A DNA stretch of 64,000 bases. Source: Cynocephalus volans. Taxonomy: Eukaryota > Chordata > Mammalia > Dermoptera > Cynocephalidae. The notes beneath the pieces were generated by a model, which ran no database searches, was not told the origin of the DNA, and saw nothing but the letters and a program-made list of their open reading frames with translations. Below, piece by piece: positions 31,533 through 46,500 of this stretch (the stretch's first letter is position 1; every line of letters starts with the position of its first letter). The position numbers and the translations under genes are program-made. Location of the stretch: positions 156,538,369 to 156,602,368 of the forward strand of contig NC_084463.1 of assembly GCF_027409185.1 (NCBI RefSeq), in the 5' to 3' direction.

Positions 31533-34500
31533 TCACACGGTGGACTCTTCCTCCTGTGATGCTGTCATGGGCAGCTGGGGGCTGGGGCGGGCAGTGGCTG
31601 CAAGGGCTGCAGAGAGTCTGGAGGTAGTGGGAGAGAGTCTGTGAGGCCTGAGGAGGGTGATGGGGGTCTCTGAGGGGCCGGGGGCCATGGTGGAAAGTGC
31701 TGACGCTTCAGTCAGGAGGGTGACAGGCAGAGAAGGCCACCTGGATGCTGTCTGAGCCTCAGAGGCTGAGAAGGTGCGCTCTGCAGAAACAGGAGGTGGC
31801 CAAGGAGCTCCTGGAGAGGCTGGAGGTAGAGTGGAGGCTTCTGGAGGGATCGAAGGCCCTGGAGAGAGTTGAGAAGACTGGAAGGCCCCACGCTCCCTTG
31901 GGAAAGTGCCCCCTGGCCCCAAAGGGGATGAAGGTGAAGCCTGCCTTCCTGAAGGGCTTGCAGGTAAAGTCTGCATATTAGACAAGTTTGTTCTTAAGAG
32001 GAGCTGAAGGACATGAAGCACTGGCCTTGGAGGTGATGCTGCTGGGGGCCCAGGGCAGGAGCTACAGTTGACAGGGGCCTCGGTGTCTCCACGGGGGCTC
32101 CGAGCTGCTTTGCTGAGTGCCACGTCTCTGTGAGGGGAGAGCCCCTGCCTTTCCTCCAGAGGAAACAGGGAATCTAGAGAGAGGCGGGGGAAACGAGATG
32201 CACAATGGTTCTCCCCAGTGGCTGAGGTGGTTCTGGGACAAGCTGCCCTGGGCACAGACACCCAAGCTCTGTCCTCAGAAGGGCCTCAGCACACCTGGAA
32301 GAGGCTAAGCAAAAAGAAAATGGAGAGTAATGAAGCAAAAGAAGAAAGGGTATAGAAGGTATGATTAAGAAGAAGGATATTGTCAAGCACATTAAAAAAC
32401 TGGAATGATTACATTTAAAAAATCATCAAAGGATAGTTGCACAACTGTACAAATATGCTAAACACCATCGAATCAGACACTTTAAATGTGTGAATTGTAT
32501 GATATATGAATTATATCTCAAGAAAACTGTTTTTTTAAAAAAAAATCATCAAAAGGAAACTTCATAAGCTTACTTCAATAAAAAGTTTTTTCCCCTTGTA
32601 CCAGCCAGCTGCCTGCACCCCCCCCCCCCAAAGTATATATTAAAAAAAAGTTATTTTCCCTTAAAGGGAGCTCTTGTTAGGAGAGGCACGTGGCAATTGT
32701 AGCCGAGGCAGTATGTTCCAGAAGGAGCTGGAACTTTGGGGGGCCTCAGTTTCCCCATCCAGAGACAGGAGAGCAGAGTGGGAAGGAACACAGAGTAAGG
32801 AATGAGGATCTGGGCTCCAGTCCAACACCACCAACTAGAAACTTCTCTGAGCCTCCATTTCCCCATCTGCAAAATGGAGATGATAAAAGCAGTCATCCTT
32901 GAACATGCCCAGGAGCGTTGAAATGAGCAAACACATGTAAAATGCTCAGCACGTAGCCGACAACTCGTCTCTAGAAAGCCAGGGGACAAATATCTATCAG
33001 CCTGCAGAGGAGTCTGTGCTGGTAAAAATGAAGTAAAATCTAGAAGGTACTCAACCATTCCTGACATAATGGATTTATAGGCTCAGAAGCTGTTCCCAGC
33101 CATAGCAGTCCTAACCAACCAGTAGCTCCTCATCCACAGATCTGAAGAGCTGCCCTAAGAATAGAACATACTCTTCAAAAGGTCAAGGAGTTAGATATTT
33201 CATACAAGAGGAAATGCAAGCCACAAATCAGTGAAAAACTTCAGTCTCTCTGGAAGTTTAAAAACATAAAATAAGCCACACTTAAGGTACTTTATGGACA
33301 TAGTAAACTGGATAACTTTAAATGCTAAACATACAGTGTAGAACTGGTGGGAATATGGGAAACCAGCTACATCACCGGACAGTTCCTCTTTTTTCAGAGC
33401 TCCATCTGGTGAGGGGTTGTGGAGTTACCGAACCACTGCGGACACCCAGTTACTCCCCCTATTAACCACACAGTCCAAACACCTAAATGTCAACCAAGAA
33501 GGCAGGAGGAGGCAGAACAGCCCAAGAGAATATTGGGGAGCCTTTTTGAATGGCCAGCTGTGGGCCACACCAATACTTTGAAACTGTGTGTTGCGCAGGT
33601 CTCTGCAGAGACCCACAGGGACTAACAATTGAGAAAGACAAACAGATGCACTCGTTTTCAGGAATCCATACAGTGTAGCAGCTAAAAGCATCAACTCTGT
33701 GGCCAAGATTGTGGCTCTACCTCCAATCGTCTATGTGGCCTTGAGCATGTCACTTCACCTCCCTATGCCTCAGTTTCCTCACCTGGCAAAGGGGGAAGAT
33801 AAGAGCACCCACCTCAAAGGGCTGCTGCAGAGATGGGATGTAGACGCATGAGGCGGCCCAGCGCATAAGGGGTGCTCAATGCCTATTAGCGATTACTCTT
33901 CTGCAAACCTGATTCGGTTCCTCAGTTGTAATGTAAAATAAAGAAGAACGAAAGGAAAGAAGGGAGGGAGGCAGGGAGGGAAAAATAAATAAAATAAAGA
34001 AGAAAGCAGAGGAAGAGATTAAGGAAGGAGACAATGAAGAAGAGAAAGGAACAGGAGATAAGTGTCAGGTGGCACATCCCGAAGTGGCATAATAAGCATG
34101 GGAGGAGGGTTGGCAACCCAGGCACAGTTGTGCAACCCTGAGCAAGCCATGTTCCCTCTCTGAGCCTAGGTCTCTCACATCCAGCCTTTGCAAGTTCTCT
34201 GCTTCTGGGAAGAAGAGTGAGGTGGAAGAAGATAGTGCTGAGACTCCGGGAGGCCGCTTACCTGAGCAAGAGGAGCAGCAGTCCCCGGGGGGTGGGGAGG
34301 GGTCGCCGCAGGCTGGCTGGCAGGGGACCTTCTCGCAGCTCACCTCTCCCAGCTGGGGAAGCAAGAGACATCCATGAGGAGGCCCAGAGTATCTTGCCCA
34401 CCCAGAACAGCGCCCTCAAGGGCCTCTGTCACTGGCAGCAGAACCCACAAAAAGATCTTGGGACAAAGGACACAGTGCCTGGGCACTCACCAGGACAACA

Positions 34501-37500
34501 CAGCTGCCTTAGGGGAACCACCTCTCTCGATGTCCGCAAAGACAGAGGAGATAGTCAAAACTGAAGGTGTCCTGGCAGTTAATTAAAGGTGAAGAGTGGC
34601 AGGAGAAGGATGGACTTATATTGGCTAAGGGGTTCCATGTTTTGTAAAGAGACATAAGGTAAGAAGCAGCCACCTGGCCAGGAGGATCCTGGGTTGCCAG
34701 GCCCAGCTCACCTGGCACGTGCACCGGGTACAGGGCTCATCATCCAAGGTGAACACCTGCCCGTTCATCACCTTCCTTCCCTCGTAGTTGCAGTCTGCAG
34801 AGGCAGGGGAGACGGCATGAGAGCCAGGGCCTAGCTGGGAGCCTCAGGTGTGGAGTGTTGGTTCCACTCACCTTGGCACACTGGGCAGCACTCCCCGTCA
34901 GGGTGGAAAGGGTAGGTGCAGGTGATGGGGCAGTCCACAGGTGAACAGGCCACGGAGCCCAGCTGTGGGACACAGAAAACACGCAAGGCCATTCACTCGG
35001 GCAGCTGATGGGACACTCAGGAAAGCACAGGTCATGTGACCACTGAGCACCCACAGAGCAGTCAGCATCATAGGAGATGTCCATGGCGGGGCAGGTTCGG
35101 GGGCTGGGTGGTGTTTACTCGGTTAGGGTCCATCTCCCCACTAGAACACAAGCCCCACAAGAGCAAGGCCCTGGCCTTGTCCATGGAGCTCACTCCTTCC
35201 ATCAACAGGTGCCTATTGAAGAAATGCATGAATTGGCCAGGAAAGGGGAGAACGAAAAACCGAGGAGAAAGCAGGACCCAGAAGCCAAAGCTCCCCAAAG
35301 CACGAGGCTGTGAACAAACAGGGCCAACATGCAGTGGGTCACTCAGGCTATTTACACCCACAGGGATGTTTACCCGGAGTCTCTCAATCTTTCTGTAGAG
35401 CATGTCTCTTGTCACGCACATCCTCAGCTGAAGCTCACTGATACACAAGACCATGTCTGCACCCACGACAAGCAAAGGAGCTCCCCCAGCATTAACAGTT
35501 TCAGCACAATAGGCAGTAAAGATTTTCTTTTCATTTTCCAAACACTAAATTATACAGTGTTATATCTGACACGCTTTTTCTGATGGACAGGTAATATGGC
35601 TTAGGAATGTAAATGTGCTTCCTGGAGTCAGAATACTAGGACTCAAATGCTGGCACTTTGATTAACTAGTTGTGGGATCTTGAGCAATTGACCGTCTCTC
35701 TGTGCTTTGGTTTTTTTCATCTAGAAGGAGATGATGTTAATACCTACCCTATAGAATTCTTGAGTGAATTAACTGAGTCCATACATCTCACAGGCTTACA
35801 ACAGGGACTGGCACGTAGCAGGAGCTCGATAATGTGACTGTATTAAGACAACTCCAGTACAGAGCCCCAGTCTTGCACTCCTACCCTCCACCATCAGCAA
35901 GAATCACTGAACTTCATTTTATACTGTGAGGAGCCAGCCCTCAGGACTCTCCCTGCAAACCCAGAAGCAGAAGACTTTTGCCAGCCAGGGTTAAAAATCT
36001 CTCTTTAGCCTTAGCTAAAGATTCACCCTGGGCAGGGCTGGAGGGAGCAGACTTTCACCATGAACCAGGAGTGACCCTTCTCTTGGAGGGTTCTGGATTT
36101 TGCCTCTGGGGTTCAGGAGCTGATGTCAATCACTGGGAAGTTTCCAGAGACGGCGGTCAGGTCCAGGTGGTCCATACCAGGCAGATGCAGCTCAGACATG
36201 GGTCCAGCACAGATGGGAAGGTCTCATTGTTATAGAAGATTCTGCCCGTGTAGGTGCAGCCTACCAGAGAGAACATGTGGTGAGTGCTAGCCAGGGGGGT
36301 GGCTGGTGACCAGCCTCCCCACCAGGGCAAAGGGCAAAGGTCCAAGGCTTATCTGGATAGCAAAGGTCAGGCCGTGTTTCTCCCCAAGCAGTTGCTCCAG
36401 GGGTTAGAGAAGTGACCAAACGCTCATTGGATTCAGGCAGGTGGGGGCATTGGGAGACATGAGGTGTGTGTGTGAGGCCTCACAGTCATCCCCCAGCACT
36501 CTCTGCTCCTCTCCACCCAGCCAAACCTCGAACCCCACCTGTCCAGAATGTTCTCTCCATCACTCCCATCTCCAATTCCTGATGTCCCCAGAGGCCTGAT
36601 CCGAATGATGCCACCCTAATTTTTTTTTTCTTGGCTGCGGCCAGTATAGGGGTCACACCCTGGACCTTGGTGTTAACAGCACTACGCTCAAACCAGCCAA
36701 GCTAACCGGCCAGCCCACCACCTTGGTGGTACTTATCACATACTGCTAAGTATAAAAGCAGGTGATGAGACAGTAGAGAAAGATTCTATTAAAAATATAT
36801 ATATATATCAAATCTACATTTACTAAACAGTGTGTGCATGTGTGTGACAAAAAGAGGCTAGGAAGATATAACCACAAGGTTAACAGTGGCAACGGGTCTT
36901 TTTTTAGCTTTTTTTTGCTTTCTATCTTTTCTAAATTTTCTACAACAAAATATTACTTTTGAAGTAATGGGAAAAGTACACATTACTATTTAAGAATCAA
37001 GTATCATTTTTATTTCCTCTCACTATTCTCTAATTCTTTCAAAGGTATAGTTCCTGTATCACCCACCTAAGCTGTGAGCTCTGTGCATCATCATATCTGC
37101 TTCCAGCATCCAGAGAGGGCCTGACTTGGGCAAACTGTTTACCTCTCTGAACCTCAGTTTCCTCATCTGTAAAGTGGGGTTGCCCTACAGGGTTGTGTGA
37201 GGACGGCATGAGATGAAGTTTGTACGGTGCCTAGTACCGAGGAGCTTGCCCTGGGGTGCGGGGGCGCTGCACGGGGAGCTACCTGCAGAACAGTCTGGGC
37301 AGCACTGTCCAGGGATCCGGATGGGGTGAGGGCAGGAGTCCACACAGTCTGTCCTCTTGCAGCTCACGGAGCCATCTGCCTGAAGGAAGGAGGAACTTCA
37401 CCAAAACCCCACCTGCGACACCAGTCCCCACCTCCCCACCTGCTCCACCCTTCCCACCCCCAAAAAGAAAGGGCAAAGCTGCAAACTGGCCAAGCCTTGG

Positions 37501-40500
37501 CCTAAAGGGTGCCATGACAGTTGGGAGTTGGCAGGTCCCCCTCAAAGAAGACTGGCTACTTGGGAAAAGCAATGTGAGCCTTCCAGAAAGGCTTTGCAAA
37601 TCTAAGGAGAAAGAAGGTAAGAGCTGGGATCTTGGTCTCCTCGGCTTCCTGTCACTCTCCAGCAGCAGCCAAAGGCTGCACTGTCACCCCCATCCAAATT
37701 CTTCTCTCAGCTGTTCCCTGGAACCTGGCTCACCCCAATCCTATGGAGTACAATAAAATCCTATTTTTATAGAAAACTATTCCACCAGAAATGTCTATGT
37801 CAGAAGACCAAAGTGCCATATAAGGTTTCTTTTTTTTTTTTTTTTTTTTAAGAATCTCAATATTTATGAATGTTTTGCATTACTATCTTATACTATGAGT
37901 GCCCAAAATCAGTCCCAAAGGAGAAAAAGAGCATGGATGGACTTTCTTCCCAACTCTAGCTCCAATAAAAGGTGTGAGGGTCCAAGGCTTTCTAACAAAT
38001 GTGAAAGGTACATGAAAGCCGTGCCTCTCACACACTAACGTGCACACAAATTGACCAGAGGTTAAAATGCAGATTCTGAATCCAGAGACACGGCAAGGCC
38101 TTGGGATTCTGCACATCTCCCAGGTGATGTTAACCGCACAGCTGGTGCAAGGACCCCACTGTGAGAAACAAAGCTCTAAGGGACTCAAAGCTCTTATAAA
38201 GTAGAAAGGAAAGCCCGTGTGTACTTGAGTAACAAGATGAAACAAGTGTGTTTCTTGATAAGTAGCTGTGTTTACATTTCTGTTCTGATAAGGTGAGGTC
38301 ACATGACTCACATTTATGAAGAAAACATTGCAAATTCATAGTCACAGCCTGAGCAACTGGTTCTCGGGCTGCCCCAGCCCCCTCAGTTATCCACGCCCCA
38401 GAGAAACCTTCTATGAGAACTAATCCTGACCCCTCACTCCAGCAGCTCCAGCACAAGCACAGTGTGTTACACACAATCCTAAAGGCAGGCTGCCAAGCTC
38501 TGTGGCCCTGAAACATCTACCGAGGACAAGATAAATGGGGTCCCAACCCTTTCTGCAGAAGTGGATGGCACGGGAAGGAGACTGAAGCCAGGCCTCAGGT
38601 GGCCCAGCCTGGGGAGGGGCAGGGATGCCGGGGCTGGGAGCCCGGTCAGTGACAGGGGGCCCTTGTCTGAGCAAGGCAGGGGTGCAGCCGGGTAAAGCAG
38701 CTGAAGGCGAGCAGGTTGTCATTCACCTGGCAGATGCATAACTCACAGGGATCACCAGGTGACCAGATCTGTCCAATCGGAAACTCAACCCCATTGTCGT
38801 CGAGAGAGCAGCCTGGCCAGAGGACAGGAAGGGAGAAAAGACAGTGGCAGAGGTGCCCGCCAGACCTATAGCACCATCCCACCAAAGACAGACCCCTCAT
38901 GCTCACAGACACACACACATACATACGCCACTCACACATGAAGACACAAGATGCCGCTCACACTCAAACACAGACACACACACACACATTTGCCACACAC
39001 ACACGAAGACACAAGATGCTGCTCACACTCAAACACAGACACACACACACAGAGGCCACTCAAGCCTAAACACACACACACAGAGGCCACTCACGCCTAA
39101 ACACACACACAGAGACGCCACTCATACACAAACCAGACACCCACACAGATGCCATTCACACACAAACAGAGACATACAGACACCACTCACACACACACAC
39201 ACACACAGACGCACATAGACACATACACAGATGCCACTAAGGGACACACACAAACACAGGCACACACAAACTTGTGCACTCATACACATACACACCAAAC
39301 TCATGCACACATACAGACACGATAGACACACACACACCCAGGCACACTCACACAAAAACACATTCATAGACACATACACACAAACGCACTTACATGAACT
39401 TATGCTCAGAGACATGACTCACACGAACACACACACACACATAAACACTACGCAGAACACTTTCAGACACACTCATACACAAAGATACATGCGTGCACAC
39501 ACACACACACACACACACAGATGCCACTACACACAGGCTCATGGTCTCAGTGGGCGAAGCTCGGCCTCCCTCCTGGGCATCCACACCTGTGCTGGGCACA
39601 GCCCTGGAATGGCCTCACCTGTCATGGGCGTGGGCTCCCGGCAGGTGAAGCAGCACTGTCCAGGGCCCAGCCACCACTCCTCTCGGGGGCAGTCCAGTTC
39701 CGGACACGGCATGAAGGAACATTCCACCTCCCCATTCTGGAAGAGAGCCAAGAGGCCTGGGCCGGTGAGAGTGGGTCCCACCCCTGGGACATCCAAGGGC
39801 TAAAGAGGAGGTTGGTGGCTGCCATCCCCCTTCCTTCCCCCTCAAGCAAAGTGACAAAGAAACTGGCAGGGAGCAGGAGGGGACAGAAGGGCGAGTCCTT
39901 CATTAGGGGCTGGGAGGGGGTCCCGGGAATGTGCAGGGCTTTGGCTGGGGCCCCCCCCAACCTAGCTCAGGCCTCCCCATCTCTCACCCTCCCTCCTGCA
40001 CCTGCTCCCAGCCAGCCTTGCTCCCCGCCACCTTCCACTTGCGTCCCCTCCAATCCATTCTCTCTGTGGCCGTCAACTTCCTCAAGCACCAATGTGGTCA
40101 CATTCCTCCACAGCTAAAACCCTCAGCAGCTTCGCCAAGAGCCAAGCGCCAAGTCCAGCCCGGTAGGCGAGGATATCACCCCCACCCAGATCCCTTCCCC
40201 TCAGTACTGGCCCCGGCTGACGGTAGCCATGTCCTCCAGGGACGCCCAGATGGTCCCTTCACCTCCCACTCCAGGGAAGGAAGGGAGTGCATATAACCTG
40301 CTGATGTTAGGTAGAAGAGCCCAGCTTCTGGCACAGTGCACACCCCAGAGACTCCCAAGCATCACTCGGCTTCCCCCTGCCCTGTCCTGCTTCCCATGCT
40401 GGTTTCTCCTGAGCACACGCCCTCAGTGGGTAAATCATCTACACAAGAACCCCATCTCAGGCCCTGCTTCTGGGAACCCAACCCGAGACACGAGCCCAGC

Positions 40501-43500
40501 CAGCAGCCTCGCCTCCTGCCTGACTCCATTCTCCGTACTCCAGCCAGAACTGCCATCTTCAGTACCCCCACTCTTGGCACAGCACCCTCAGCTCCTCACC
40601 TGATTGGTCCCAGTCATCCTTCAAGTCCCCTCTTCACATCCCTCCCTCCAAGAAGGGTTCAGGGGCCCTGGTTACCTGGCCATCACCCTGCTAAGCTGTG
40701 GGCTTTTGGACAGAGGGGACTGAAGCTGTCTCGTGCTTATCTGTGCCCCCCACACACAGTAGGTGCTCTGTGATAGTAGCGCGACAGGAGACCGTGGGAA
40801 GGCCTTGGGGAACCCCCTTAGTGCCCTTGCTGCCTCGGTTTCCCTTTTGCTGTGGGGCAGCTCATCTACTCCTGGTCAAGGCAGCCTGGGTAAAATTCTG
40901 TGCCCTGCCCCCTTCCCATTCTCCACCAATTCAACAGGCTCCGGGACACTCAGCCGCCCTACCTGGCAGACACAGGTGGTACACTCGTCACCACCCCCGC
41001 TGAACACGGCCCCGTCCGCGTACCACCGGCCGTGGAAATAGCATCTCACTGCAGAGAAAGGAAGAACAGCTCAAGGTCCTTGGGCTGGGGACAAGTGGAC
41101 AGGTGACCCCAGGACAGCTAACGCACCTCCACAGCACTCCACACACAGCATGCTCCATGCCCAAGATCCCAAATCACTTCTCCCTCCAAACCGCAGACAC
41201 AAAATTAATTAGTACTCAAAAACTAGCAGAGAATAAATCACATGGAAAATGAGGCCCTTGACCAAAAAGGCAGGGGAAGCCCTAAACAACGAAAGAGCAA
41301 GAGAAAAAAGATACAAAGAGACTTCCTCCGACTTAAGACAAAGGTCGGGCAACGATGCCGCCCCCTGGAGGTTTGAGGGTTTAGTGAGAGCCTCTGATCT
41401 GAAGATCTCCCCAATGTAAAAACAGACTAAAAATCTGCCCAGGTCAACCCACCCTTAGTCAGACTGTCCGGGCTGCAAATCCCAGCTACACAACTCACTA
41501 TGGGACTCTGGGCAAGACACAAAGCTTTTTAAGCCTCAGTTTTCTCATCTGTACAATGGGGTAAATAACAGTTTCTACTTCATAGGGACTATACTGACTA
41601 TTCAAAAAGAATTCAATTAAAAATAATATAACATTTAAAAGTTAAAAAATATATATTTAAAAAGAATACCAGCTTTGGAATCAGGTAGACCTGAGTTCAA
41701 GTTCTGCTCCATTACTAAGTGGCTGTGTGTCTTTGGGCAGTGACTTGACCTCTCTGAGCCTCAGTTTTCCTCAGAGTGGTGACACAAGGATTCAATGAAA
41801 TTGGCGAGTGTCCCACACAGCAAGGGACACAGAGCTGGCGGGGAATCTCTGCTACAGTGATGAGGTCATCCCAGGAAACAGAACCATGTTTTTAACAGAA
41901 GACCAACTCATTAGGGGGTAAGGGGAGACCCATCCCTATCTAGAGACAGAGCAAAGGTGGACTCCAACCCCTCTCTGCCTGTGCTGAAGGTGCCTCCTGG
42001 GGAAGGGGACAGGCTGGGCAGTGAGCACAATATAGCATCCAAACCACCAGGCACATAGGTGCTCAACAAAAATGAGCAATTTGAAATGCTTCATTTAATC
42101 TGAGTTTCTAAGTAGAAATCAGTAACTTTCCTCTCCCCTCCACTCTCCCCATCCCAACACATACTCAACAGAGACCCCCTCCCCTGCACACACGAAAGAG
42201 CAAACTTCCCCAGGAGAGTCCCTTACCTGGAACACAAGTACAGCAATCCGATTGTGGGGGGGTCTGACAGGGGCCAGGAGGACACTCAGGGGAGATGCAG
42301 GACACATTTCCAGCCTGAGGAGAGGCAAGAGATGGCACTGGGGGGTAGGGAGGTGGAACAGGGCTCGGCTGACCTAGGGCCCATCACAAGCCCACTCATT
42401 CCCTATTTTACACTGTGCCTTTCCAATGCAAAAGCTGCCTAAGGGAAGCCATCTGAGACCTTTAAATGCAGTTACAGGGGCCACATTCCTGGCATTTATT
42501 ATGGTGTGCTTTTCCAAGACACACTGTTGAAAAAGGCAAGGGCAGACCAGAGTAGAGCATGCTACCTTCCTTATGGAGATGTGCCTAGCCTGCCACAGCA
42601 TGCAGAAGCCCTGCAAGGATGCTGCAAAGAAAGTAGAGCTTACTCCTGCGGGGAAGGAGACACTCATGCACCTTCCTGTGCATCTGAGCTTTGAACCAAG
42701 TGGCTCATATCAACTATTCAAAGAATTAAATTTAAAAATAAATTTTAGAAATATGAAGTTAGGATCAAAAAGTCCCCAGCTTTGGAGTCAGCCAGACCTG
42801 AGTTCCAGTGTCTGCTCCTCCACTAATGAGGCTTTGGGCAAAGTACATCATCTCTCTGAGCCTCAGTCTCCCTGTCTGTGAGATGGGCTGGATCAGCACC
42901 TCTCTCAGGGGTTGCTGAGGATTATCTGCAATGAGGCATAGAGTAAGAGCTCAGTAACAGCTGCCAGTGCTGTGTATGTGCCCCTGATCTTACGCCTCAG
43001 CTCCCACCATCAGTGCCAGATCCGGAGCCACTTCCACACATGGTCAGAGGGTGATGGTGAGAGGATTGATGGACAGGCCGGGCTTTGGACTCAGACAAAC
43101 CTCGGTTCAAATCCCAGCTGTGCCACTTGCCAGCCTCAGTCTTTTCATCTGTAGAATAGCGACAGTAAAACCTAGCCCGGAGAGCTGCCAGGAGCCTCAG
43201 TGAGGAAAAAGATGAAAGGCTCCAAGCCTGTGCCTGGCACGCAGTGGGTGCTCATCATCAAACACATGTGACAGCATCTGGTGGTGTCTGGCACATAGTA
43301 AGTGCTGAATAACTATTCTCGGAGGAGTGGATTTGCCTAAAGCAAAATACTCTCAACAAGCTGAGTTTGGTAATGAACCTTCTCCCTCCCCAATGTGGAC
43401 ACCTTTATGGCGCTGGCAAATATTTTGCCTGGCGAGAAAAACTGCCTCTCTGGTGGGAAATTTCCAACGGAGTTTCGTCCCCTCCCCTTCCTAAACAGAT

Positions 43501-46500
43501 GGACCCTGTCTGCCCATTGGCTCTTTGTGCTCAGCAGAAGCCTCCCTGACTCCCCCAAACTACAGATTTGAACTTCCCCCACCCTTTTAAATTCTGCAGG
43601 TTTGACCAAAATCCACAGTCTGAGAACTCTCCTTTTCATTCAACAAGCTCACCTTTAACATCCAGTCTTTCCCCCTTCCTCTAAAATCCCCAAAGGTTAA
43701 GAAAACACCCCCAAGGCTCTGGGCATCTCCTGGTGCTTACCAGACACACGCAGACAGTGCAGTTCTCGTTTGGAGGGGAAAACACGTCCCCTTCAGCTCT
43801 GAAGACACCACTATGAAAACAGCCTTTGAAAGACGAACAGGAGGTGGAGGCATCAGACCTCTTCAAAGACGAGGAAGCTTAAGGTCTTACTCCTTTCCCA
43901 GGCTTAATGTACCTGGAAACTTCTCTCACCGCCCTAGATACCCCAGGCATGGCAGATTCAGGTACCCTGAACTGTGAGGTCCTAGGTCCCCTGGCAAACC
44001 ACCCAGGAGGAATCGCAAGGCTTGGCCGTGGTGGCCCCAGGAGGGTCCGTTCATGTCTGATGAACCCACAACTGTCTTGAAAGCACAACATTTTATTCCC
44101 ATAAGGCAGGAAAGGCAGCCAGACAACCCTGGGTTCAAAACCTGGCCTGCCAGCTCAGTTTACCTGAGTGGCCTCAGACATGTCACTTAACCTCTCTGGG
44201 ACTCAGCTGTCTCCACTACAAATGGAAATACCACCATGTGCCCTGCAGCGGACTTGGAAGGATCCATAAGCTCAGATATGAAGTACGCAGTATTTTACAT
44301 TCAGGGCTCAGCACACAGAAGGGATATAATAAAAGTTAATTATCACTACGAACATCAATAAGTGTATTTCCATTTTAACCTTTAGGAAGACTTTTTAATT
44401 GCTGCTCAAAGTCCAGCAACCTTGGTATCACATTGCCACGAGCATCAGAGATATGCAAATTCTCTTTTGTGTGTGTGTGTGTGTGATCGGTAAGGGGATC
44501 GTAACCCTTGGCTTGGTGTCACCGGAACGGCGCTCAGCCAGTGAGCACACCGGCCATCCCTCTATAGGATCTGAACCCACGGCCTCGGCGCTCCCAGCGC
44601 CGCACTCAGCCCTTCGCAGACCTACTGAGTGACAATGTGCATTTTAACAAGAGCCCCAGAGATTCATATGCAGAGCAAATTTTGCAGAGCTCTGTTGAAG
44701 GATGGAGTATAAATCTGGGTCTATCCTAAAAGCAATGGGAAGCAAATGAAAAGTTGCAAGCGGAGATGGTGGGAGGGAGTCGGAAAGGGGACAGAATTTA
44801 GAAATGACTACTCCCTCAGCTGTAGGAGGGGAACTAGAGCAGGGGAACTAGAAGAGGACTGCAGAGTGGATTTGAAGAGACTCAATGAGGGAGTGAATGA
44901 ATGAATGAATGAAGCTCAAAAAGGATGCCAGGAAGATGAAAAGCTCCCCCTGAGGGATATCACAGCATAGGGAAGTGGTTCTCAAAGTATGGTTCCCAGA
45001 CCAGCAGCAGCAGCACCTGAGAACTTGTGAAATGCACACTCTCAGGTCCTATCCCTGACCTGCTGAATCAGAAACTCTGGGGATGGGGCCCAGGGAGCTG
45101 TTTAATAAGCCCTCCAGGTGATTCTAACGTATACCACAATTGGAGAAGAGCCTTTCAGCACAGGAGGGCTTGGGGAGGGAAGAGGCAGGACTGTGTCCTT
45201 CCCTGGCACCCGCTCTCACCTGTGCACAATGGGCAGCACCCCCCATCTCTGGAGGGAACTGGGTGGGAACAAGCAGCTTCACATGTCATCTTTTCACAGG
45301 TCACCACCCCGTCCTGGAAGCACAAGCAGGAGTTGCAGCCACCACAAGGCCCCAGAAACCAGACCAGTACAGCTCTGGGGACCCCTCACACCCACCTTGC
45401 ACCAGCACTGGGAACACCCAGGCTCCATCCAGCTGCTCCCCGATTCATACTTGGCTTCCAGGTGCCAGCAAGGAGAGGGCCCTGTTGCCAGCCGTGGGGC
45501 CTCGGGGCCCCTGGGTGAGGAAGGGGTCCCCACCGCCTCCCCCTGGAGGAATGAGGGAGGTCTGAGGGTCCACAGCAGGGAGGCACTAGGCACTGGGGTG
45601 GCCATCAGGGTGGAGAGCAGCCGGACAGGAGCGGAAGGGGAGGATGTAGGTAGTGCTGGGGTAGGAGACGGCAGGCGGGTGGTCCTGACTCCAGCTGGGG
45701 GCCCTGGAGCTCCAGAAGGAGGGCTGTGTCCTGGGTACAGGGCAGGCCAGCCAGCCTCTGGAAGCAGGAGCAGCATCTTGTGGGGGTGCTGCCTAGGCTG
45801 TAGGATGGCAGATGGGGCCAGCACAGCTTTCGGGAAAGCTGAAATAGAAGCACAGGGGTCTCTTGAGGGGGGCAGCAGGGGCAGGAGATGAGGTTCAGGG
45901 GGATCTGGACTCAGCTCCACCACCAAGAGTCACTGACAGTCTTTGGGCCAGTTCCTTCATCAATACGATGGCTCTAACCCCAAACTGCTGGGGCTGTGGT
46001 GATGATCACATGGAAGATGATGGAAAAGCACCTAATGAGCAGGAGATTTCGAGGTGGGGATGCTGGAGGTACAGCTGCTTCAGACTCTGCACAATCTTCT
46101 GTCTTCCCTTCCTCGCCGGCCACAAAAAGACGCATGTTTTCCAGGCAGATCTCAAACCCATCAGGGATCCATCCCGGGAAGACCCTCCCCCCACTCCTAT
46201 GTCCTCACAGGGCGGGAGTGTGTCCCTTGCTCCCCTACCCAGCTGTGGTGCCCCTGGAGGGGATGCTGAGGCCCGGGATGGAGCAACAGCCTGGGGTCCT
46301 CTCCAACCCCACGGCAGACAGACCCGCTTCTAAGAAGATGCTTCTGTCCCCAATGCACCTATACACACTTAGGGATAGGAAAGGGCATTTTCCCTGCAGA
46401 TGGACACAAACTGCCCAAAGATCTGAAAGACCAAAAGAGAGAATCAGAAAAACTAAGAGGGGAGAGAAGGTAGCAGGCATGGGGCAGGGGTGAGAGAGAA

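Noticed and set aside
37829-37851. T-run as a SINE tail
   Set aside because: No SINE body follows the 23-bp T-run. It is treated as a simple repeat.
38905-39530. CRISPR-like spaced repeats
   Set aside because: The units are CA-rich tandem satellite with variable periods, in an intron of a mammalian gene.
39231-39803. 190-codon plus-strand ORF
   Set aside because: Half is encoded by the CA satellite (His/Thr repeats). The rest is antisense to VWCE exon 13.
40336-40773. 145-codon plus-strand ORF
   Set aside because: It lies within an L2 fragment in a VWCE intron and has no family resemblance.
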